This document shows, in pieces, positions 17,184-27,200 of a stretch of 64,000 nucleotides of DNA. The notes under the pieces were generated by a model. The model saw only the letters and a list, made by a program, of their open reading frames with translations. It was not told where the DNA came from and did not search any database. The position numbers and the translations under genes are program-made. Source of the DNA: Sphingomonas sanguinis NBRC 13937 (GTDB taxonomy: Bacteria > Pseudomonadota > Alphaproteobacteria > Sphingomonadales > Sphingomonadaceae); assembly GCF_001591005.1 (NCBI RefSeq), contig NZ_BCTY01000009.1:24521-88520 (forward strand), read 5' to 3'. The first letter of the stretch is position 1. Every line of letters starts with the position of its first letter.

Positions 17184-17879
17184 ATGAGCATCGAACTGAT
17201 CTGCCTGGATGCGGACGACACGCTCTGGCACAATATGCGCCATTTCGCGGCGACCGAGGAAGCCTTGATCGGCCTGCTCGCCCCCTTTGCCGAGGCGCGG
17301 GTGGCGCGCGCCACGCTGGAGGCGTGCGAGGCCCGCAACCTGCGGCTCTATGGCTATGGCGCGAAGGGCTTCACCCTGTCGATGATCGAGACAGCGGTGG
17401 AACTGGCGGGTGAGACACTGCCCACCGACCTGATCGCGCGGCTGCTGGAGGCGGGGCGGCAGCTGTTGGCGCATCCGGTCGAGCTGCTCGACGGCATCGC
17501 CGAGACGATCGAGGCGCTGGGGACGCGCGGGCGGCTGGTCCTGGTGACCAAGGGCGACCTGCTGCACCAGGAAGCAAAGCTGGCGGCATCGGGGCTGGGT
17601 TCGCACTTCGCCGATGTCGCGATCGTCAGCGACAAGACGCCCGACACCTTCCGCCAGATCTTCGCCCGCCATGGCGTCGCCCCTGAACAGGCGGTGATGG
17701 CGGGGGATTCGATGCGATCCGACGTGCTACCTGCACTGAAGGCGGGGGCATGGGCAGCCTATATCCCCCAGCCGCTGGCCTGGAGCCATGAGGCAGGCGA
17801 GATGCCGGTCGACCATCCGCGCTTCCGGCAGCTGGAGCGGCTGGGCGATCTGCCCGACTGGATCGACGCGATCGGGTGA
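17184..17879 (+). CDS. HAD superfamily hydrolase
   Basis: A cytosolic phosphatase-like enzyme of 231 residues. HAD motif I is DADDT (nucleophile Asp9 and acid Asp11), motif II is the threonine in LVTKGD, the lysine of motif III is in SDKTPDTF, and motif IV is GDSMRSDVLPALKAG. A helical cap lies between motifs I and II. The ATG at 17184 is chosen because the HAD fold starts at residue 4; the open frame upstream has no family content. The substrate cannot be told. Confidence 0.85.
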   Translation: MSIELICLDADDTLWHNMRHFAATEEALIGLLAPFAEARVARATLEACEARNLRLYGYGAKGFTLSMIETAVELAGETLPTDLIARLLEAGRQLLAHPVELLDGIAETIEALGTRGRLVLVTKGDLLHQEAKLAASGLGSHFADVAIVSDKTPDTFRQIFARHGVAPEQAVMAGDSMRSDVLPALKAGAWAAYIPQPLAWSHEAGEMPVDHPRFRQLERLGDLPDWIDAIG

Positions 17880-17894
17880 GACCCGGCGGACGGT

Positions 17895-18824
17895 TCAGCC
17901 CGGATCGCGCTCCTCGCCGATGACGACGCCGTGGACCATGTCCGGGCCGTCATGGCCGAAGCTGTTGCGATGCACGCGCACGCCCGCCGTGGTGACGGGG
18001 GCGATCGAGGGCGAGGATGGGACGGCGGCGGCAGCTTCGGCGGCCTCTAACCGCTGTTCGCCGCGATGGATCGTCACGCCGTTCACCATCTCCGCCATCG
18101 GAGCGGCGTCGGGTGTCGGCATGGGCGCGGGCACGGGGATGCTGGGTTCGATCCCTGCATAGTCCTGGCGGAAGGACAGGTCGCGCTCCAGCGCGCCTTT
18201 CCAGCGATAGAAGATATGGCTGCCGATTGCGCCGATGCGGTTCAGGCTGCTCGCCCACCAGGGCAGCACGTAATTGGCGTGGTAGAAGGTCGCGGCCCCT
18301 ACCGGCGCATAGACCAGGCCTGCCAGCGCGGCCTGCGCCACGGCGGCGGCGCGGCTCCAGGCGGCGGGATCGCGCGGGCGGAGCATCGATCCGTCGCAGG
18401 TGAAGCTGAACTGGCATCCCGTCTGGCGGCCGGAGCCCTGATAGACGACGCCGCAGATGCTCTTGGGAAAGGCGCGGTCGCGGACACGGTTGAGCACGAC
18501 CTGCGCCACGGCGCGCTGGCCGTCGACCGGTTCGGAGCGGGCTTCGTAATAGATGGCGGCGGTCAGGCATTCGGCCGCGCGCGCCGCATCGGTGGCGGTC
18601 CGCGCGACGCCGGTAAAGGCCGGGGCGGCGGCCATCTCGATCGGAGTGTTGCCGACAATCGTGTCGGGCAGATCCTCGTCGGGCACGTCGAGCGCCAGCT
18701 GTCGCAGCAGCGTCCGTGCAGTCGGTGGCGGCACGTCCAGCGTCAGACGGGCGGGCGGGTGCCGGGTCGGCGTGCACGACGTCGCGACCGCGAGCGTCGC
18801 CACCAACATCAACCAGCGCAGCAC
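17895..18824 (-). CDS. SleB-type cell wall hydrolase, probable lipoprotein
   Basis: A peptidoglycan hydrolase of the Hydrolase_2 family. Features are AIYYEARSEPVDGQRAVAQV with the catalytic Glu, then VLNRVR, a CGVVYQG...CQFSF region and ATFYHANYVLPWW, at about residues 90-215. The GTG start at 18824 is preferred: GGGAAG lies eight bases upstream and it places a lipoprotein-like signal (VLRWLMLVATLAVATSC) at the very N-terminus. ATG at 18845 is an alternative. The C-terminal third is rich in Pro and Ala with no domain seen. It probably acts in wall turnover at the outer membrane. Confidence 0.82.
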   Translation of the reverse strand: MLRWLMLVATLAVATSCTPTRHPPARLTLDVPPPTARTLLRQLALDVPDEDLPDTIVGNTPIEMAAAPAFTGVARTATDAARAAECLTAAIYYEARSEPVDGQRAVAQVVLNRVRDRAFPKSICGVVYQGSGRQTGCQFSFTCDGSMLRPRDPAAWSRAAAVAQAALAGLVYAPVGAATFYHANYVLPWWASSLNRIGAIGSHIFYRWKGALERDLSFRQDYAGIEPSIPVPAPMPTPDAAPMAEMVNGVTIHRGEQRLEAAEAAAAVPSSPSIAPVTTAGVRVHRNSFGHDGPDMVHGVVIGEERDPG

Positions 18825-18919
18825 GTTATCCGCTTCCCAACCCATGGTCCCCAAGATGCGTTTACGGCGCAGGGGGTTAGGAAGCGGTTAAGTGGCGATA
18901 ACCAAGCCATGGAAGAATT

Positions 18920-19032
18920 CCTCCCCTGCAAGGGGAGGTGGCAGGCCGGAGGCCTGACGGAGGGGTGTCGCCCTGTCGAGAGCGGGATACCCCTCCACCA
19001 TGCTGCGCATGGTCCCCCCCTTGCAGGGGAGG
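18920..19032. repeat. Palindromic intergenic repeat, complete copy
   Basis: A 113 bp element bounded by a perfect 16 bp inverted repeat: CCTCCCCTGCAAGGGG at 18920-18935 and its reverse complement at 19017-19032. Inside is a second palindrome, GGCAGGCCGGAGGCCTG, and GGAGGGGTGTC facing GATACCCCTCC. Close relatives occur at 32957, 43941 and 63927. It follows the TonB-receptor stop codon and may end its transcript. Confidence 0.85.
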
Positions 19033-19044
19033 AAAAAAACACAC

Positions 19045-21477
19045 TCAGAACCGCGCGCCCAGCTCCACGCCGTAGAAGCGCGGTTCGCCCGCGATATAGG
19101 TCGGCGTGCCGAACGTGCCGCCGGTATTGCCCGCGTCGATCAGATACCGCTTGTTGGTCAGGTTGCGCGCGAAGCCGCCGACATGAAAGCGGCCCTGATC
19201 GCCGAACTCGACCCCGGCGCGCAGGTTGACCAGCGTATAGCCGCCCTGCGAGATCGCCTCGCTATTGGGCAGCTCGAAATACACCTTCGACCGGTAATTG
19301 GCGCTGGGCGTGGCGTAGAAGGTCGCCGACGACCCGACCGGAATGCGCAAGGTGGCACCGCCCGAAGCGGTGATCTCCGGCTGCAGCCGGAAGCGATTGC
19401 CCGCGAACACGCCGTTGGCCGGGTCGTTGGCGATCCCGCCATCGATATAGGCAAAGCTGCCGAACAGGCTGAGCCAGCGGTGCACCGCGACATTGCCTTC
19501 CAGCTCGACGCCGAGATTGTTCGCCGACCCCGCACTGCGCGTCACCGCCAGCCCGTTCTCGAAGGTCGAGACCTGGAACCCGCGATAGCGCTGATAGAAG
19601 ATCGAGGCCGCGCCGGTGAACGGGCCGACCCGCCCCTTGATGCCGCCTTCATAGTTCCAGACATCCTCCTCCGGCACGATCTGAAGCCGGGGAATGGCAC
19701 CCGAATTGGCGACGGTCAGCGGGACGATGCGCTGCGCATCCAGCTGCACCACCGGCGAACGGCGGCCCTTGCTGACCGTGGCATAGAGGTTCACGTCGTC
19801 GCTCAGGCGATAGAGCGCGTTGAAGCGCGGCAGGATCGCGGCATAGCTGCGCTGCGCCTCGAACAGCTGGCCCTTGGTATTGGCCGCGCCGAGCAGGCTG
19901 GTGAAGACGCCCGCACCCGCCAGCAGGCGGCTGTCGGGCATGACGTTGCTATAGCGGGACGTGCGATCCTCGATCAGGATGCGCGCACCGGCGGTCAGCT
20001 CCAGCGCCGCGCTCGGAATCCAGGTCGCGTCGGCGAACACCGAATAGGTGTTGTTGCGCCCGTAATTGGCGAAGCTGGCGCTGTAGGGCAGCACGGTCGC
20101 CGCCCCGCGCGACAGGACCGCGGTGGCGCGGGTCGCCGGGATGGTGCCGTTCGCGGCGACGCATCCGGTGCCGGTGGGTATCCCGGCGCCGTTCAGAATC
20201 TGGCGGATGGGGGCGAAGAGCGGGGTGACGGAACAGGCGAGATAGGTGCCTTCCTCGGTCGAGAAGGGCACGCGCTGCTGGCCATTCTCGAAGAACGCGT
20301 TCCAGCCGAACGAGGCGCGGTAATGCTTGCCGTCAAAGGCGAAGCGGCTTTCATGGCTCCACTGGTCGCCCTTGGCATCCTCGGCGAACTCCAGATACCA
20401 GGCCGGGCCGCCGTCCGCGTCGAAGATTTCCAGCGCGTCGAACCGGCGATAGCCGTTGACCGTGGTGAAGGTGATGCCCGGCGCGACATCGACCGCGACC
20501 GTCAGGTTCGCGTCATAGACGTTGCGGGTCAGCCCCAGCTTGCGGGCGCCCAGCACTTCGGCGGAGAAGGGCGAGCCCGACAGCTCGGCATAGCCATAGT
20601 CGCCGGTCTGGCCGCCGGTGGGGGCAAAGACGCGGCTCTTGAACGCGGTGCCGGGATTGCGCTGTCCGTCATAGGTCAGGATCAGGTCGGCGGTGACCGA
20701 GCTATTGGGCGTCCAGCGCAGCGATCCGCGCACCCCGCGCTGGTCCTGGCCGTTCAGATCGTCCTGGTCGACGCGGCCCTGGTTCTGGTTGGGGACATTG
20801 GCATCGCCCGCGATGTTGCGGACATAGCCGTCGCGAAACTTGTACGCGAAGGCGATGCGCCCGGCAAGCGTGTCGTTGCCCGCGTTGAGGTAACCCGACA
20901 CCTGGGTCCGGTTGAAATTGCCATAGGAGGCCAGGATGCCGCCCTCGGTGCCGGCATGGGGGCGGGCGGAGATGATGCTGATCGCGCCGACCGCGGCGGC
21001 GGTGCCGAACAGGGTCGCCTGCGGCCCCTTCACGACCTCGATCCGCTCGATATCGTACAGGTCCTGATAGGCGCCGCGCGTCCGGCTGATGTCCACGCCG
21101 TTATAATAGAGCGTGACGCGCGCGCCCTGCTGCGCCGAACCCGAGTCCGAGGTGATGCCGCGAATGACGAAGCCGGGATTGTTCGCGCTCTGCTCCTGGA
21201 TCTGCAGGCCGGGGATATATTGCGCGACCTCGGACAGCGAGTTGACGCCGATATCGGCCATGCGTGCACCGGACACCGCGCTGACGGTCAGGGGAACATC
21301 CTCGATCCGCTGTTCGCGCTTCTGCGCGGTGACGATGACGTCGGGATTGTCGTTGGCGTCGCGGGCATCCTGTTGCGGCTGGATCATCGCCTGGGCACTT
21401 GCCCCCTGGGCGAGTGCCAGCTGGCTCAGACCCGCAAGCAAGGTCGCCAGCGTCACGCGGCGCACGATCGAATTCAT
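19045..21477 (-). CDS. TonB-dependent receptor
   Basis: An outer-membrane active transporter of 810 residues. It has a signal peptide (MNSIVRRVTLATLLAGLSQ to about 29), a TonB-box-like DVIVTAQKR near 47-55, a plug domain (VPLTVSAVSG, IPGLQIQ, FVIRGITSD, IEVVKGPQATLFG), and a long barrel ending in YGVELGARF, a typical terminal phenylalanine. It diverges from a PhoD-type phosphatase, with a Pho box in the shared gap, so a phosphate-containing ligand is plausible. The sequence alone does not fix the substrate. Confidence 0.93.
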   Translation of the reverse strand: MNSIVRRVTLATLLAGLSQLALAQGASAQAMIQPQQDARDANDNPDVIVTAQKREQRIEDVPLTVSAVSGARMADIGVNSLSEVAQYIPGLQIQEQSANNPGFVIRGITSDSGSAQQGARVTLYYNGVDISRTRGAYQDLYDIERIEVVKGPQATLFGTAAAVGAISIISARPHAGTEGGILASYGNFNRTQVSGYLNAGNDTLAGRIAFAYKFRDGYVRNIAGDANVPNQNQGRVDQDDLNGQDQRGVRGSLRWTPNSSVTADLILTYDGQRNPGTAFKSRVFAPTGGQTGDYGYAELSGSPFSAEVLGARKLGLTRNVYDANLTVAVDVAPGITFTTVNGYRRFDALEIFDADGGPAWYLEFAEDAKGDQWSHESRFAFDGKHYRASFGWNAFFENGQQRVPFSTEEGTYLACSVTPLFAPIRQILNGAGIPTGTGCVAANGTIPATRATAVLSRGAATVLPYSASFANYGRNNTYSVFADATWIPSAALELTAGARILIEDRTSRYSNVMPDSRLLAGAGVFTSLLGAANTKGQLFEAQRSYAAILPRFNALYRLSDDVNLYATVSKGRRSPVVQLDAQRIVPLTVANSGAIPRLQIVPEEDVWNYEGGIKGRVGPFTGAASIFYQRYRGFQVSTFENGLAVTRSAGSANNLGVELEGNVAVHRWLSLFGSFAYIDGGIANDPANGVFAGNRFRLQPEITASGGATLRIPVGSSATFYATPSANYRSKVYFELPNSEAISQGGYTLVNLRAGVEFGDQGRFHVGGFARNLTNKRYLIDAGNTGGTFGTPTYIAGEPRFYGVELGARF

Positions 21478-21574
21478 CTTGGTCCCCCCGGAAAATCCTT
21501 CTGTCGCCGCCGACTAGGTTAAAGGGATTACCAGTTGGTGTCCTGCGCATGTCGTTTCTGTGACAGCTGGCACC

Positions 21575-21592
21575 CTGTCGCCAAACCGTCAC
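21575..21592 (+). promoter_or_regulatory. Putative Pho box (PhoB site) between TonB receptor and phoD
   Basis: CTGTCGC-CAAA-CCGTCAC is two 7-base half sites with a 4-base spacer, close to the PhoB consensus of two CTGTCAT units. It lies 61 bp before the phoD start. A degenerate site on the other strand (CTGTCAC-AGAA-ACGACAT, 21549-21566) faces the receptor gene but matches only 4 of 7 in its second half. Confidence 0.6.
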
Positions 21593-21652
21593 AGCACCGC
21601 CATCGCTCTGTCGTTCACCGGGCCTAGCGACGGCGGCGAAAGGACCGATACG

Positions 21653-23320
21653 ATGACGATGATGAACCGACGCCGCGCCATGGTGCTGATGGGAAGCGGG
21701 GCAACCCTGGCCCTGCCGACGATGGCGGAGGCCGCTCCCCCGGCCGCCCGGTTCGATCACGGCGTGGCGAGCGGCGATCCTTCGCCCGATGGCGCGATCC
21801 TGTGGACCCGCGCGACGCCAGCCGAGGGGCAGGGGGCTGATATCCCGTTGACCTGGCATGTCGCGCCGCTGGACGGCCGCGATGCGGTGGGCCTGCGTAC
21901 CGGCCGGGTCGCGGCGCGCGCTGCGCGGGACTTCACCGCCAAGGTCGAGGTGACCGGCCTGCGGCCGGGCCGCGATTATCGCTACTGGTTCGAGTCGGCG
22001 GACGGTCGGCGTTCGGCCGAGGGGCGTTTCCGCACCCTGCCGCGCGGTCGGGTGGAGGATCTGGTTCTGGCGGTCGTGTCCTGCCAGCTATATCCGGGCG
22101 GCCTGTTCAACGCCTATGACGCCATCGCCAAGGCGGAGCGGATGGATGCCGTGCTGCATCTGGGCGACTATATCTATGAATATGGCGCGGACGGTTATGG
22201 CGCGGCGATCGGGCGCAAGCTGAACCGCCTGCCCGAACCCGCGCACGAGATCGTGACGCTGGCCGATTATCGTATGCGCCACGCCCAGGTAAAGCGCGAT
22301 CCCGACATGCAGGCCGCGCATGCCCGCACCGCCTTCATCTGCGTCTGGGACGATCATGAGGTCGCCAATGACGACTGGATCGGCGGCGCGGAAAACCACC
22401 AGCCTGAAACCGAGGGTGATTGGGGGCAGCGCAAGGCGGCGGCCATGCAGGCCTATTTCGAGTGGATGCCGATCCGCGATCCGCTGCCCGGTAAGCCGTG
22501 GGAGGCGATCAACCGCAGCTTCGAGTTCGGCGACTTGGCAACGCTGGTCATGCTGGAGACGCGCTTGCTGGCCCGTTCCAAGCAGGTTCGCGCCAAAGGG
22601 GAGGCGCCCGAGCCCGACGAATATGCGACGATGATGGCCGAACGCGCGCGGCCCGACCGCGAACTGCTGGGGGCTGGCCAGCTCGACTGGATCGAACGGA
22701 CGCTGACCCGCTCGGTCCAGGCGGGCACGCCGTGGCAGGTGATCGGCAATCAGGTGGTGATGGCCCGGATCGATGGGCCCGACCTGGAGAAGCAGATGGG
22801 TGCGGCGGGCTATGCCAAGCTGACCGAGCGGCTTTCGGAGGACGCACGGCGCCAGCTCGGTGAGGCCCAGGCGTCGTATCGGGCGGGCCTGCCGCTCAAT
22901 TTCGACAGCTGGGACGGCTATCCGGCGGCGCGCGAGCGGCTGTACGCGGCGTTCCGGCGGGCGGGCAGCCGTCCGGTCGTGGTGTCGGGCGACAGCCATG
23001 CCGCCTGGGCCAATGACCTTTATGCTGCGGACGGGACGCTGGTCGCGGCGGAGTTCGCTGGCACCTCGATCACCAGCCCGTCCTGGGGCGACCTGATGCC
23101 CGGCATCGGCCGCGAGATCGCCGCCGCCAATCCCAAGGTGGTCCGCTTCTGTGATCAGGATGACAAGGGCTGGCTGCACCTCACCCTGACCCGCGAGGCG
23201 GCCACCGCGCGCTACATGACCGTCTCGACCGTCCTGGCCAAACCCTATGAGCAAGGCGTCGCAGCGGTCTGGCGGACCAAGCCGGGCACCGCCGCGCCGA
23301 TCGAGCCGGTGAGCGCCTGA
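21653..23320 (+). CDS. phoD: PhoD-like alkaline phosphatase/phosphodiesterase, Tat-exported
   Basis: A metal-dependent phosphatase releasing phosphate from esters in the periplasm or outside the cell. It has 555 residues. The N-terminus is a twin-arginine signal (NRRRAMVLMGSGATLAL, cleavage near AEA). Family motifs are DPSPDGAILWTRATP, VVSCQLYPGG, HLGDYIYEYG, VWDDHEVANDDW, IGNQVVMARID and VSGDSHAAW. The start at 21653 follows AAAGGA and puts the twin arginine at residues 5-7. A Pho box upstream suggests induction by phosphate limitation. Confidence 0.92.
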   Translation: MTMMNRRRAMVLMGSGATLALPTMAEAAPPAARFDHGVASGDPSPDGAILWTRATPAEGQGADIPLTWHVAPLDGRDAVGLRTGRVAARAARDFTAKVEVTGLRPGRDYRYWFESADGRRSAEGRFRTLPRGRVEDLVLAVVSCQLYPGGLFNAYDAIAKAERMDAVLHLGDYIYEYGADGYGAAIGRKLNRLPEPAHEIVTLADYRMRHAQVKRDPDMQAAHARTAFICVWDDHEVANDDWIGGAENHQPETEGDWGQRKAAAMQAYFEWMPIRDPLPGKPWEAINRSFEFGDLATLVMLETRLLARSKQVRAKGEAPEPDEYATMMAERARPDRELLGAGQLDWIERTLTRSVQAGTPWQVIGNQVVMARIDGPDLEKQMGAAGYAKLTERLSEDARRQLGEAQASYRAGLPLNFDSWDGYPAARERLYAAFRRAGSRPVVVSGDSHAAWANDLYAADGTLVAAEFAGTSITSPSWGDLMPGIGREIAAANPKVVRFCDQDDKGWLHLTLTREAATARYMTVSTVLAKPYEQGVAAVWRTKPGTAAPIEPVSA

Positions 23321-23344
23321 TCGGTTCCTGAACGTCGCCCCGAC

Positions 23345-24076
23345 CTACCGGGCTCGCCGGGCGGCGGCGAGGACATGGGCGGTCAGGGCGGCGTCGTCAT
23401 GGTTCATGTAATGGCCGCCCGGCAGCGCGATCACCTTGGCATTGGGTTGCTTCAGCAGCGGGCAGAGACTGTCCCTCTCCTTGATGCCGTAGATACAGGT
23501 CAGCGGGGCCCAGTCGATCGTTCGCGCGGTCGTGATTCCCCAGCTGTCGGGCTTGCCGCGATAGGCGAGCCCGGACGGATCGGAGCGGAAAAAGGCGGTC
23601 TCGCCCGGCACGACCAGGATGATCGCCGCCACGCGCGGGCGCAGATCGGCGGGCAGGCGGGCGAGGCCGGTCTGCAACATATCCGCGCCATAGGACTGGC
23701 CGAGCAGCACCAGCCGACGCGAGCCTGCTTCCTGCGCGGCGCGGCGGACCAGATCGGCGATCAGCGCGTCGACCTCGCCCCGCGTGCGGGGATGGCGGAA
23801 CAGGACCGGCGAGTTGACCCCGCTGACCGGGATTCCCGCCGCGCTCAAGCTGCGCGCGATCACGCCGCCCATGCCATAGCGAAGCCCCATATCGCCCGAC
23901 AGCGATAGTACCAGTATCGGCTGGGCCCGGCCCTGCGCGGGAAAGCGGACAAACGGGTCTCGGTCGAAATAACTTCCCGAATAGAGAAGGATAGCGACGC
24001 CGGTGATGACCAGCAGCAGGATCGCGGCGACAATATTGCGGCCGTTGCGGCGGTGGCGCGCCAAGAGATCGGACAT
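23345..24076 (-). CDS. AcvB/VirJ-like membrane-anchored serine hydrolase
   Basis: A 243-residue protein with one N-terminal transmembrane helix (about residues 15-36) and a periplasmic alpha/beta hydrolase of the VirJ family. Typical features are LVLSLSGDMGLRYGMGG, the GVNSPVLFRHPRT stretch and the nucleophile motif GQSYGAD; a late GGHYMNHD could supply the histidine. The related AcvB of Agrobacterium hydrolyses lysyl-phosphatidylglycerol. An mprF gene lies 6 kb away, which supports a similar role here, but the link is inferred. The start at 24076 removes a non-conserved leader. Confidence 0.8.
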   Translation of the reverse strand: MSDLLARHRRNGRNIVAAILLLVITGVAILLYSGSYFDRDPFVRFPAQGRAQPILVLSLSGDMGLRYGMGGVIARSLSAAGIPVSGVNSPVLFRHPRTRGEVDALIADLVRRAAQEAGSRRLVLLGQSYGADMLQTGLARLPADLRPRVAAIILVVPGETAFFRSDPSGLAYRGKPDSWGITTARTIDWAPLTCIYGIKERDSLCPLLKQPNAKVIALPGGHYMNHDDAALTAHVLAAARRAR

Positions 24077-24262
24077 GACCTGTCCTACCGCTATTGTCCG
24101 CCCATTGTCACGGGCCCCCAACACCGCTTCACGAAGCGTTATGAAAAATCTGTAATGTTGCGATCACGCGCTCTATGCGCGTGATCTGCCATCGGGCAGC
24201 GCGATAGGGACCGTCGGATGGCGGAATGCCGCTTTCCCGCCGGACCCATGCACCAAGGACCA

Positions 24263-27200
24263 ATGCCCGTGACCAAGCCGATCTTTTTCGATCCCACCGG
24301 ACGCCGGGGCACATGGGCCCGGCGCGGGGTCGCGGTCATGATCCTGTCGGTGGTGATCGCGGCGATCGCCTTTGCGACGACGCTGGTCGCGGTGCCCAAT
24401 TCGGGCGTGTTGCCCTTGCCCTTCGCGCGCCGCCAGCCGATGACGCTGGAGCCCACCGCCCAGTTGAAGGGGCGGCGCGGCCAGTGGCTGCCGCGTAAGG
24501 CGGTGGCGCAGGGGCATACCCCGCTGACCATTGCCTTCTACACGCCGGGCAACGACTCGGCGCTGTCGTCGCTGCGCGCGCATATGGGCCAGATCGACTG
24601 GCTGGTCCCCTCGCTGATGAACGTTGCGGGTCCCAAGGCCGAGCTGCAGATCAACAACGATCCCAAGCTGGCGACGCTGATTGCCCGCGCCGCCAAGCCG
24701 CCGCGTCTTCTTCCCATGGTCCAGAATCTGGCCAATGACGAATGGGACGGCCAGGCGATCGCGCGGATCATCGCCAGCCCCGCCGCCTCCGAAAAGCTGG
24801 CGACCCAGCTGGGCCAGTCGATCACGGCCAATCGCCAGTCGGGCATGGTCATCGACTTCGAGAATCTGCCCGCCAGCGCGATGCCCGGCTATCCGCGCCT
24901 GCTCCAGCGGATCAAGGCGCACCTGCCCAAGGGCGCGGTGCTGGCCGTGACCGTGCCCGCCGAGGACGAGGCGTGGCAGTTGCAGCGGCTGGCCAAGGTC
25001 GTCGATCGGGTCATGCTGATGGCCTATGACGAGCATTGGCAGACCGGCACCCCAGGCCCGATCGCGTCGCAGCCCTGGTTCCTGCAGGCGACCGAAAAGG
25101 CGCTGCGCGAGGTCGGTCGCGACAAGCTGATCGTCGCGCTGGGCAGCTATGCCTATGACTGGCCGACCAAGGCCGACGGCCCGGCCGAACCCGCCGAAGC
25201 CAAGTCGATCGAGGAGGCTTGGCTGATGGCGCATGACAGCCAGGCCAAGGTGACGTTCGACCCGGCCAGCGGCAATGCGGGTTTCGCCTATGACGAGAAT
25301 GGCGAGCATCATACCGTCTGGATGCTCGACGCGGCCACCAGCTGGAACCAGCTCCAGGCGCTGAAGCAGCTGGGCATCGACGATGTCGCCTTCTGGCAGC
25401 TGGGCAGCGAGGACCCTGGCCTGTGGGCCGACTTCGCGGCGTTTCGCAGCACGGCGCGCGGCGTCATTCCCCGGCTGGGTTCGATCACCTCGCCGCTGAA
25501 TGCCGATGTCGAGGGGCCGGGGGAAATCCTGCGCATCACCGCGCAGCCGACCGATGGACAGCGCGCCCTGCGCTACGACAAGGACGGCATCATCCGGAAC
25601 GAGGTCTATCAGACGCTTCCGACTCCCTATGTCGTCCAGCGGGCGGGCGCGGTGCCCAAGACGATCGCGCTGACCTTCGACGATGGGCCCGATCCCGAAT
25701 GGACGCCCAAGATCCTCGACGTGCTGGAGCGCGAGCGGGTGCCGGCGACCTTCTTCGTCATCGGCGAGAATGCGCTGCAACATCCGCAACTGCTCCGCCG
25801 CATCGTCGATGGCGGTAGCGAGCTGGGCAATCACAGCTATACCCATCCCAACATGGCGACGACCAGCGACCGGGGCATCAAGCTGGAGCTGAACGCCACC
25901 CAGCGGCTGATCCAGGCCTATACCGGCCGTTCCACGACGCTGTTCCGCGCGCCCTATTTCGGCGACGCCGAGCCGACCACGGGCGACGAGATCGGCCCGG
26001 CCCTGGTCGCGCAGAATCTGGGCTATACCGTCGTCGGCCTGCACGTCGATCCGAACGATTGGCAGCGGCCGGGCGTCGACCAGATCGTCCAGCAGACCAT
26101 CGATCAGGTCCACGGCGCGACCGAGGAGAATTCGGCCAATGTCGTGCTGCTCCACGATGGCGGCGGCGACCGTGAACAGACGGTCGAGGCTCTGCCGCGC
26201 ATCATCGATACGTTGCGGGCGCAGGGGTATCGCTTCGTCCCCGCGTCGCAACTGGTCGGGATCAGCCGCGACCAGGCGATGCCGAAAGTCGAGGGCAGGG
26301 ACCTGCTGGCGGTGCGGACCGATGTCGCCATCTTCGTCTTCCTGGCCTTCGTATCGGCCGCGCTCGCGTGGCTCTTCTATCTCGCCATCGCGCTTGGCAT
26401 CGCACGCGCCGTCGTCATGGCGGGTCTGGCCTGGTTCCAGGGCCGCAAGTCGAAGCCCGTGCCCCCCGAATATACGCCCAGCGTCTCGGTCATCATCCCC
26501 GCCTTCAACGAGGAGCGGGTGATCGTCCAGTCGGTGTCGCGCGTGCTGGAAAGCCATTATCCGGGGCTGCAGGTCATCGTGGTCGATGACGGGTCGAAGG
26601 ATCGCACCAGCGCCGTGGTGCGCGAGGCCTTTGCGGGCGAACCGCGCGTCCAGCTGCTGACGCTGGTCAATGGCGGCAAGGCGGCGGCGCTGAACCGCGC
26701 GCTTCAGGATGCGACCGGCGAGGTGCTGATCGCGCTCGACGCCGATACCCAGTTCGAGCCCGAGACGATCGCCAAGCTCGCCCGCTGGTTCGCCGATCCC
26801 AAGCTGGGCGCGGTGGCGGGCGATGCGCGGGTGGGGAACCGGGTGAACCTGGTGACCCGCTGGCAGGCGGTCGAATATATCACCGCGCAGAATCTGGAGC
26901 GCCGGGCGCTGGCCGGGTTCGACGCGATGACGGTGGTGCCGGGCGCGGTCGGCGCATGGCGGCGCACGGCCCTGGATGCCGTGGGCGGCTATCCCGAGAA
27001 CACGCTGGCCGAGGATCAGGACCTGACCATCGCGATCCAGCGGGCCGGGTGGCGTGTCACCTATGATCCGCGCGCGGTGGCGTGGACCGAAGCGCCCGAG
27101 AGTTTCAAGGCGCTCGCCAAGCAGCGCTATCGCTGGGCGTTCGGCACGCTGCAATGCCTGTGGAAGCACCGTGCCGTGCTGCGCACGGGCAAGCCCGCCG

